From positions 203,501 through 263,500 of the forward strand of contig JAQGDQ010000092.1 of assembly GCA_030141605.1 (NCBI GenBank): a stretch of DNA of 60,000 nucleotides, written 5' to 3'. The translations under genes were made by a program, and so were the position numbers. The stretch's first letter is position 1. Every line of letters starts with the position of its first letter. Source of the stretch: Tubiluchus corallicola (lineage: Eukaryota; Priapulida; Priapulimorpha; Priapulimorphida; Tubiluchidae). Of this stretch, positions 51,341-60,000 are shown piece by piece. The notes under the pieces were generated by a model that saw nothing but the letters and a program-made list of their open reading frames with translations, was not told where the DNA came from and ran no database searches.

Positions 51341-52924
51341 TATTACATGGCACCTTCCCTATACGATGCTACAAAGTTTTTTTGCCATTGATGTTCTAGT
51401 AGCAACGGCAGATACAAAACCAACTAGAAACAGAAGTTTGTATGGCGGAATTTTAAGCAATGTTTACTCTCAATATTCTGCAATTAATGTAGACGCCAAT
51501 GACAGTGGTTTAATTCAATGCAGCGTAACTTTGTCAATGTGGCAGTCCTTGGTAGACAGAAGACTCAATAATTGATCAAGTAAGCAAGCAAAATTTATTT
51601 CGAATCAATTTACTGAATTACACATTATTTGCCTTCCTAAAATATCAAACGAAGTGTAAAACAAACGCAGAACTACTAAAAAACAAAATTAATTCAATTC
51701 AATTTAATAATTAATTCAAACTAAAGTTTAATTATGAAAACTCACAAAATACATCACTGTTTATCTGTCAGATGCTACAAAATATAAAAATGTAAAAATT
51801 AATTAGAAGTCGGATCATTCAGTCAGAATCAATAACCAATCAATTTGCATATTTCGATTTCGCGACTGGGTCCACAGAATTGCGTTTAAACTTTTAAGCT
51901 TTCTAAGCGAAGTACGTCATGAACTGAAAAATAACGTCGACTCAAGAGCCCTTCTACTTCCCCTTTCATTCTGGTCAATTAAGTTCCTAAAGCAATGCCT
52001 CCTTTCATTCCACATTCTTGACAGTTAATGGAGTTGCCCATTAAACGAATTCTTGGCTTTTCCGAACTTTGATTGAGGTTAACGCTCAAAAAACGGCAAC
52101 TGTCATGGCACACTTATTGCATTTATCGAAAAACCTTAGAAGACGACAGTTCTTTCACCTGAACATCGTAGCTATTTAACCACACAGAAAGAGATCAATA
52201 TCTTGCAATTAACAAACAAAGAGAAACTTAAAAAACTCTGGAGGTGCCTTTCAGTCACAGTACAAACGAATATCATATCAATAAAAGGAAACATACTCAA
52301 CGGCGGGCGAAAATGCTGGTAGTTCGGAGGTGAAGGATAGTATTTATGTTCACCTGTATACATACTATATAATTCATTAGCACTACAATTGCGATTACTA
52401 TCACTGCTTTTTGTAGTTATATTAAAACTGACCACCATTTAAGTACAGGTATAGTAAATTACGATTGGATCAAAATGAATTTGCCTTCACCTTTTCCATT
52501 TTATACTGTATTCAGACTTTGTGTGCTAAGTGCCGTTGCCACGCGCCACATGCTACGTCATCTCCATTTTTACAAATAATTCTTCTACCATTTGGTAATC
52601 TGGTTTAGCCAAATGAACTTTGTCTTTTAGACAAAACACCATTTGGTTTATAGACAGCTTCGATTTGTCGTGAAACGAGCTGCATCCCAAAATGTTGAAA
52701 AATTGTTACTAAAGAGGTTTTGCTTAATTTGCTTTTGAAAGATAATGTCTTCTTTAAAGAGGGATTCAAATTGGCGATGAAAGCAAGCAATTGTCTACTA
52801 TGACCATGACAGTTGGCGTACATTTGAACTAAACTGCATTTCCTAGGCAGCGAATAAAAAAGTTCTGAATTAGAATGAAAGTGTGTTTGAACACTAACTT
52901 GTTTGTAAAGGTTACAGAACGGAA
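51341..52924. other. Unannotated sequence
   Basis: No gene was recognised. The part of the 177-codon plus-strand frame ending at 51575 that lies outside the duplication has a fairly coding-like composition but no identifiable family. Minus-strand frames at 52172-52438 and 52605-53054 lie partly in repeat sequence. Confidence 0.35.
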
Positions 52925-53305
52925 AGATATTTTGCATGCACGTATCAAATTCCGCATCGACTGACCGGATGAGATTTTCAATCTCCCATGTTGAATTCAA
53001 GATGGCGACGATAACATCATTTTCGAAAAAGCGTAAGGCTCCGCTAGTTCGCATCAGATCGCCATGAAACTTTACAGAATATACTAGAATGCATTGCGCA
53101 TCAATTGACGCAACTGGATTTTCGATCTGTCATTTTGAATTCAAGATGGCGGCGATAACTTTATTTTTGAAAAAACCCAAAGCTCCGCCATATTCGCAAT
53201 GGATCGTCATAACACTTTATAGGAACATGCTAGAATGAGAATGAATTCTGTATCGATTGACAGAGTCAGATTTTCCATTTGCCATCTTAGATTCAAGTCC
53301 ATGAT
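52925..53305 (+). repeat. Dispersed repeat of about 145 bp, 2-3 tandem units
   Basis: TTGAATTCAAGATGGCGRCGATAAC occurs at about 52991 and 53136, and a degraded form (CTTAGATTCAAG) near 53287. Between them run AAAGCTCCGC, a GATCGYCATRAMACTTTA-like segment and ATGCTAGAATG. The reverse complement matches the array at 7370-7800. Confidence 0.7.
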
Positions 53306-54227
53306 CTTGAGTTCAGCGAGTCCCAAGATCAATAGTTCAAGTCGAACTAGTTTTGAACAAGTAATTTGACACAAGTTGATCTTGTGATTTTAGCTAACTT
53401 GTCGGCTCTCCAAAGCTGCTTTCTTGTTAAGCTGCGTAATACGACAATGCTTTCAATTTTTCACAAACATTATAACTTTTATGATCTCTGCTCGTGAATC
53501 ATTCAGATGTATAAATTGTAACGCTACTCAGCCTTTCCATCGTTCCACGTTCAAGTAACACCGGAACCTTGAAGAACTATGTCATTAAAGGAAACCCACA
53601 AATGTTTTAGTTGTCCAACTTTTGTAAGTAACTTTCAACGAAAATTTGTTTGTGTAATGAGGCATCTCGCTATTCAACGAAAAAATTTGCAAATTGCGCA
53701 GTATTCTGTCGGTAATTTTGTTAGTTGTTATAAATCGTTAAAGGTATCCTTACCCGCATCCAATTTCAAGTGTACTTGTTTTTAGTTACTTAGATACTTG
53801 TAAACGAATCACTGTTTTTGCTACAAAAATGTAGAGAAATGGGGCGAGACATTTTTAAAGAAGTTAGTAATTGTTCGTTTACTGGTTTAGTCAATGTGAT
53901 TTTTTCACGTGGCAGGTCTATCAATTACTGCAGGAAAAATTGTCCTGTTCTCTGGCTAGTCAAGAATTTCAAGTGCATGAGAGATCGGCTGCAGAACATG
54001 AACTTTACGAGGAAGGCTCGAATCATAAATCATAATTATTCTCGAACGAGACGACTTGATTAAAATGAAATTTGAAATTTTCTAAGGTCATCTTTTCTTT
54101 CTTCAGAGGTTACGTTGCCAATTTGTACTAAGTCGTGACACTGTGAGATACGTTAGACTTCACTGTTATTACAGAATTTAATTGCAGTATTTAATTTTTT
54201 GGAATTAGTAACATGATTAAGCAACGT

Positions 54228-54600
54228 AATGGTGATAATGATGAATTAATAACGACAAGATGATGACAACGATGGCGGTGAAGATGACATTAAAAACATA
54301 GTGGATGACGTTGGTGTTGACGATGATGATGACGATGGTGACGACGATGACGAAGATGATGCCGGCTATAACGATGATGATGATGATAATGACGACGACG
54401 ACAATTACTTAGATGAGCACTATAGCGACAATTAGCTTGATGGTAGTAACGATAGACATGATAATGAACATCGAAAAGAGCGATAACGACGGTGCTAATG
54501 ATAACAATGATGATGATTATGGTAGCGACGATGGCAAATGTAACGACGACCATCTTGATGATGACAACGATGGTATACATGTTGAATGATGATGATGATA
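54228..54600. repeat. Imperfect (GAY)n trinucleotide repeat
   Basis: About 370 bp of GATGAC-type units with substitutions. It reads as Asp-rich on the plus strand and His/Arg-rich on the minus strand, but a stop interrupts and no gene context exists. Confidence 0.85.
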
Positions 54601-54609
54601 CTAAAGAGA

Positions 54610-56935
54610 CTGACAGGAAATAAAAATAAACTGGCTTACTTCAGTGTACTTTCATTCCTTTTTTGCAGCAGGCTTCTCTAAACAATCAGAGATTCGATTT
54701 TTCAAATTTGCAGTCACGCATCGTGGACAGGCCTTCTGCCGAGCAAATTTACTCTTTTAGTTAGTAGGGACCATTTGGCTAAATTCCAAATCAAAGTAAC
54801 TTTTCTTCGTCAGGAAAACTCAATAGATCTGTATAGCATGGGGCACTTGATGAATGGAGGATCAAACAATCCATCAATAGTGGTGGTTTCTTGGTATTTC
54901 CTAGCAGGTTCCCGTTTTCTTATTGATTTTTCTCTCGTTCTGTTGCATCACATTGTTTAAAGTGCATGTGAAAATATCTTTTTAGATCAAGCGCTGAATT
55001 TAAGACTAAATATATTGACACTAGAACTGTTTTTATTCAAATTACTCAGGGAACTTTAGGCCGTAGTTATTAAAAGTTTTGTGATAGCCAAATAACCACA
55101 AAAAGTAATAAAGCTTGATCAACGTTTAATGCTGTTTGTTTACACATAATTTGTCCATACAAGCTAGATCAAACAGAATAATACACGAATAATCTGAGAA
55201 GAATCTTTAACCCTGATATAAAGTATAACATGTTTATTTTACTAAATTCGCTTACAATATCCATTGCATAGAACAAATATGCGTAATGAATTCTTCGGTT
55301 CCTTTTTTTCGCAAAATAATATTAATGTTGTATTATTTTTCGCAAAATAATATTAATGTTGTATTACACAAAGCCAGCAAGTTTTTATTTTTATATGTGT
55401 CACTTGAAACGTTTATTTATCATACTAGCTTTCTTTTTATAACTTTAAGTTTTTCTAATCTACTCTGATCTGTTTGACCCACAGTTCGTTACAGTATATG
55501 AGATAAAACAGCAAACACCAAAAAAGCGAAATAACCAGTTGGTTTGACTACTTCAACGTTGCTAGAACTGCACACAAGTTACTGAAGCTACTGGTGCTTA
55601 ATAACGTCATCGATTTCTTAAAGAAGCCCGTCACAGTTAATTAAGAAAATACGAACTTCGTTATAACTCCTATTGTTAGCACAAAGCAAAACATCTAGAT
55701 GCTATGCGTTCAATCAGACAGCTGACGAGGAAAAACGCTCACGGGCGAATTAGAGGAGACTTTTTTATGCCAAAAATAGATTTATAAGATTCTGCTAAAA
55801 TTTTTCAACGTTATGTGAATTTACAAAGAAAGGAAAGCAAATGAAAGAGTACGAGAAAAAACGTCATAAAAATGGCGCGTTATTGTTGTTTTGAAAATTA
55901 TTCTCCGCGCCATGGGTTTCGCTGTGGCTTTGAAACCATTTTTAATTCGTGAGCAGCAGATTCCAAGAGAATCTCTACACTAGTATAGACATGTATAGAC
56001 ATGACTTAACCACACTGGGCCAGGTATAGTCAAGTGATAAACACAGTCAGGGTTTGCGGATTTGGATCTGAATACATTGAGTTTCTTAATTTCAAAAGAA
56101 GAACAGGACCTAGAAGAACATGTTAAATGAAGAAAGTGACAAATTCGTGGTTAAATTAACAGCAAAATTCCGATTTAAGTTCAGACCCCGATGTGCAGCT
56201 GTTCATAATGCCTGCAATTCAATGCAATTAGAAATGCCATCACTTTAACAGGCGTGATTGCAGCCCCAAGTCCAACAAAAACTCGGAAACAAATTTAATT
56301 TTGGCCAAAATAAATGCTCTAATAGAGGCTAATTTCGTTCTGTGTAACTCAATTTGCCAATTCGATCGGTGTAGCGCTATAACCGACACACGCTAATTCA
56401 GATCCGATAAAAACTGCCCATTTCTTGACATGATTCTCTTGGCGGATCCATGACAAGATTTCCGTTTTTACAACACCTGGAATCTCAGGGGTACACACAC
56501 ATTCCTGTCCTATCAACAGACGCACTAAAAGTTCCACTTAGGAGTCTATTGTTACTTTTATCATAATTCTTTTTTATCTTTTTTCTTTCTGTTTTGTATT
56601 TGTTAGTTCAATATTTGTGCGATGTGAATTGTAGACTTACTGCAGCGTTTGTCGAGAGCATAATCACGTAATTTTAGGTTGCATTTAGACTTCGTTAGGA
56701 TAATTTGCTAAAATAATACACAATGACGAAACCAACTTAATTTGTCATGTCTCTATACAGAACGTTGTTCTAATGATTAATAATCAGACGTATGAATTCC
56801 GTCACATGAAATTAGCAAAACAGTTTGCGTTTTTCGTGCTACTTCTTGTGAGCGGGCAGTTGCATTTAAGATCTGTAAGGTGCGTGACCTGAAAATGGAA
56901 GTCTAAAAACAAAAAAAGTTGCACAACTGCATAAA
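54610..56935. other. Unannotated AT-rich sequence
   Basis: No gene was recognised. At 55310-55366 a 26-bp segment (starting CGCAAAATAATATTAATG) is tandemly duplicated with 31-bp spacing. Confidence 0.4.
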
Positions 56936-56936
56936 T

Positions 56937-57070
56937 CGCTCGGCCTCTAACCGTTGGGCCCCGCACATTTGGGCTCCAAACACAATTTGGGCCATCGGAC
57001 ATTTCGGACATTTGGGGCCTGGGCATTCGGACTTCAAACATTTGAATCCCAGCATTTGGGCTTCGGACGT
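56937..57070 (-). repeat. Imperfect tandem array of a GGGCCCAAATG-like motif, left arm
   Basis: About nine units of 11-15 bp such as ACATTTGGGCTCC, ACATTTGGGGCC and CAGCATTTGGGCTTCGG. The array at 57897-58005 carries the same motif in the inverse orientation (GGGGCCCAAATG). Confidence 0.85.
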
Positions 57071-57120
57071 GTGTACGTAGGTACGTCGATAGATAGGTAG
57101 GTACGTAAGTAGGCAAGTGG

Positions 57121-57245
57121 TTGTTGTACTTGTATTTGTACCACTTGTACTGTACTTGTACTTGTATTTGTACCACTTGTACTGTACTTGTACTTGTATT
57201 TGTACCACTTGTACTGTACTTGTACTTGTACCACTTGTACCGCTT
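57121..57245. repeat. 32-bp minisatellite, about four units
   Basis: Units of the type TTGTACTTGTATTTGTACCA plus CTTGTACTGTAC repeat at 32-bp spacing; the last is shortened. Confidence 0.92.
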
Positions 57246-57896
57246 AAAGCATTCACTGCCATGGTGTCGCCGCTCAAGTGCACACAATGACCCATTTGTC
57301 CACTGGCTCAGTGTCCACTACCCAAGTGCTAATATCCGAATGGTAAAAACTAAGTCATAGAAGGAAGATTCTGCTATAGTATTCGAACAACTCGAGTAAT
57401 GACAGCAATAGAAGCCGAATAAGAAATACAATTATCCAAATTTACAGTATGGACGTGTCACCTTAACTCCGCAGCTCAAGGTCAATGGTCCATTAACACC
57501 TTTTCCCGACTGTATACCTTGTAAGTTTCTTGACTGTAACTTGCAAGCTCTGAAGCTTATTAAGCCGGCCTCATTTTCGAACAGTTGAGGCGTTATTAGA
57601 CATGAGACCTCCTCGGTCTACGAAAACAACTAAGGATTTCCGTCACAACACCAATAGAAGGTATCACCCTCGAAGATTCTAAGATTAAAGTTATTACCTT
57701 GTACACTTCGAGGTGATTTTGCATAAATTTGGTGCAACACTGCAACACATGCCTTTGGTACATCCTGCAGTTGATGTCAAAAGCTAGCACAGTTTTGCTT
57801 TACCATAAAATAAATTCGGTTCGATTCAAATATTGCACACAATCGGGAAGATCCATACAACCTTGATCTTCCCCTGAAGTCAATGATAAAAAAATG

Positions 57897-58005
57897 TCAG
57901 GAGCCCAAATAGCAAGGCCAAAATGCTGGAGCTCAAATTGTCTGGAGCCCAGGTGCTGAGGTCTAAATATCTGGGGCCCAAATGCCGGGGCCCAAGTGTC
58001 CTAGA
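57897..58005 (+). repeat. Imperfect tandem array of a GGGGCCCAAATG-like motif, right arm
   Basis: Units such as GGAGCCCAAATAG, GGAGCCCAGGTG and TGGGGCCCAAATGCC. The array is inverted relative to 56937-57070, giving terminal inverted arrays about 1.07 kb apart. Confidence 0.85.
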
Positions 58006-58009
58006 ATCG

Positions 58010-59060
58010 TTTACGGTTTATTATCCCTTGAGATGAAATGAACGAGATGGATATTGTTCCTCTCAATAGAGAGCAGTCTTAATTGACTTAGAAGAAAATA
58101 ACTGTTATCATCGTTATCTCACAGTGGCAATAAACCAGAGCCTGTTATTCGAAATTATGCATAAAATGACTACCCAATCCACACCAAATTAGACAGTTTC
58201 ATGAAAATGAAATGAAACATGCAACAATCAAATACAAAGAAATAACATATGCTAGAACATTGCCAGTGATCGAATCAAACAGTGTATTAGAGGTTGTGCA
58301 TTGGAGAAGTTTAGTTGTTATACAGAGATATATACCTTGTGCTAACATGCGCCAGTATAATTTGTAGAGAATTGGACCAACTGAAAATTAAACCCAGGTC
58401 TATAATATTAGTCTGGTCAATAGAATTATAGCATTACTTGTATTACTGTCCTTTTTTGCAATTCAATACGTCACTGACAACGCAAACTAATTATATGATC
58501 AGACTTGAAAGTTTAAAGGCGCAAGTTTGCTGTGAAATTACTTAGTTTTACTATTTCCTCCAATCTCAGATTCAATTAGAACTCAGGTGATTCAACTCAG
58601 GTGTGTAATTAACCCTTGGGTAACTTTAATTAGACTTCAAAGGATTTTCATTTCTGAAGCTGTATAGCGGTGATGCTGTTAATCAAAAGGAACAAAGCTT
58701 TCTTTATGCTTCATATAATTATTATATGCCATGTACCTCGTTTTTTATACATTTCACTACAGTGCAAATCGAAATCTAGCACATGCCTCTTCAAAGAGGT
58801 ATGCACTCAGAATCAGTATTTTAGATGAAGCTGTTCAGATGTCATGAAGTATACGCTGTGACAATTCGGCTATGTAACGCGCCTCACCGAAGTAATTTAA
58901 AGTGAATTCAATCATTCAAAAATTTTAATCAACTTTGCATAGTAGACCCGCCCTAAGTTTTATTTATTCCAAAAAGCACAAGTGTTATAGCGTGCGAAAC
59001 TATTTTGAATGCCACCTTAAATTGTCCTGGGTATGATACTTATATTTTGGTACTAGTTAA
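58010..59060. other. Unannotated AT-rich sequence
   Basis: No gene, RNA or structured repeat was recognised. Confidence 0.4.
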
Positions 59061-59069
59061 TTGTTCTCC

Positions 59070-59510
59070 CATTCATTCGTTCGTTCGTTCGTTGGTCCGT
59101 CCGTCCGTTCGTTCGTTCGTTCGTTCGTTCGTTCGTTCGTTCGTTCGTTCGTTCATTCATTCATTCATTCATTCATTCATTCATTCATTCCATTCATTCA
59201 TCCATTCATTCATTCATTCGGTCGGTCGTCCGTTCGTTCGTTCGTTCGTTCGTTTGTTCGTTTCGTTCATTCGTTCGTTCGTTCGTTCGTTCGTTCGTTC
59301 GTTCGTTCATTCGTTCATTCGTTCATTCAGTCATTCAGTCATTCATTCATCAGTTATTCATTCCATCATTCGTTTGTTTGTTTATGTGTCTGATGGTTTG
59401 TTTGTTAGTATGTTTGCTTGTTTGTTTGTATTTGCTTGCTTATTTTGTTGTTTGTTTGTTTGTTCGTTCGTTCTTTCGTTCATTCGTTCGTTTGTTCGTT
59501 TGTTTTGCTT
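59070..59510. repeat. (TTCG)n/(TTCA)n/(TTGT)n tetranucleotide repeat
   Basis: Blocks of TTCG alternate with blocks of TTCA and end in TTTG-type units over about 440 bp. Long Ser/Phe/Arg/Val-rich frames across it are artefacts. Confidence 0.97.
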
Positions 59511-60000
59511 AAATTAAACAACTGTACACGTTAATTACGAATAACATTAGTAACGCCGATAGCTGATAAATAAGAACTTTATATTTAAGGAAGGAAACAT
59601 TAATTACTGGTATTAGCTATGTACTCCTCTTCTATTCCCAATTTAAATTATCTCCATGAGAGTTAATTATCCTTTAGTATCCATAAAATAATCGTTTCAA
59701 TATTAATCAGCTGTCTGCAATAACAATTATCAATAATTAATAATAAATGCCTCTTCGGAGATTCATATTCAAAATTTTAGATAATTGTTCCAGTCAGATT
59801 CATCTTCCCCTGTTCAATATCCCTCATTAATTGAATTCTAATGCTCTTTCCGCAGCGAAATTAAGCATTATTTTAAACAGAAAGGAGTTAAATAATATTC
59901 TTTTGTGTGACTCAGATGCAGATGTGTTACACGCTAACATTTATTTGACATTTATTTAATTAACTGAAATTTTCAACCGGACTGAAAGCATTTTTCTTTA
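59511..60000. other. Unannotated AT-rich sequence to the window end
   Basis: No gene or repeat was recognised. Confidence 0.4.

Noticed and set aside
52605-53054. 149-codon minus-strand frame
   Set aside because: Its 5' part lies within the dispersed 145-bp repeat, and the remainder has no recognisable domain.
54290-54580. His/Arg-rich minus frame and Asp-rich plus frame
   Set aside because: Both derive from the imperfect GAY repeat; the plus frame is interrupted and neither has gene context.
59005-59517. 170-codon frame rich in Ser, Phe, Val and Arg
   Set aside because: Produced by the TTCG/TTCA tetranucleotide repeat; no independent support.

Overview
The window is nuclear DNA from an animal, most likely an AT-rich invertebrate genome. 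The evidence is GT/AG-spliced exons of neuronal membrane proteins, kilobase-scale introns, LINE fragments, short foldback elements and many microsatellites. Nothing prokaryotic was seen. The phylum cannot be settled from this sequence.

Three genes can be supported. (1) On the minus strand at 4820-5150 lies the first coding exon of a two-pore-domain potassium channel of the THIK (KCNK12/13) type. It is cut by an intron inside the first selectivity filter, and the rest of the gene lies beyond the left edge. (2) On the plus strand at 15399-16621 are three phase-compatible exons of a small, unrecognised, probably secreted protein, with a stop codon and poly(A) signal; its initiating exon was not found. 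(3) On the minus strand at 18743-39227 are fifteen exons of a neurexin. Joined, they give 1,369 in-frame codons plus a stop: LNS2-LNS3-EGF2-LNS4-LNS5-EGF3-LNS6, a Ser/Thr-rich stalk, one membrane helix and a cytoplasmic tail ending EWYV. LNS1, EGF1 and the signal peptide were not found and probably lie beyond the right edge or in an undetected exon. A 19-nt candidate microexon at 41230-41248 would fit the splice-site-1 region. The small plus-strand gene and neurexin are convergent.

The most unusual structure is a minisatellite of about 27 units (28331-29474) in the intron next to the neurexin EGF2 exon. Its units are copies of the end of that exon together with its 5' splice site, so the real donor is followed by many decoy donors. 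Other structures in neurexin introns are a perfect 70-bp inverted repeat in the intron where other neurexins carry splice site 4, a 486-bp foldback element, a LINE remnant and one of three copies of a TTAA-flanked element.

The right third (about 41-60 kb) has no gene I can support. It holds simple repeats, inverted arrays of a GGCCCAAATG-like motif, a dispersed repeat of about 145 bp that also occurs near 7.4-7.8 kb, and unclassified AT-rich sequence that may be neurexin's 5' intron or intergenic DNA.
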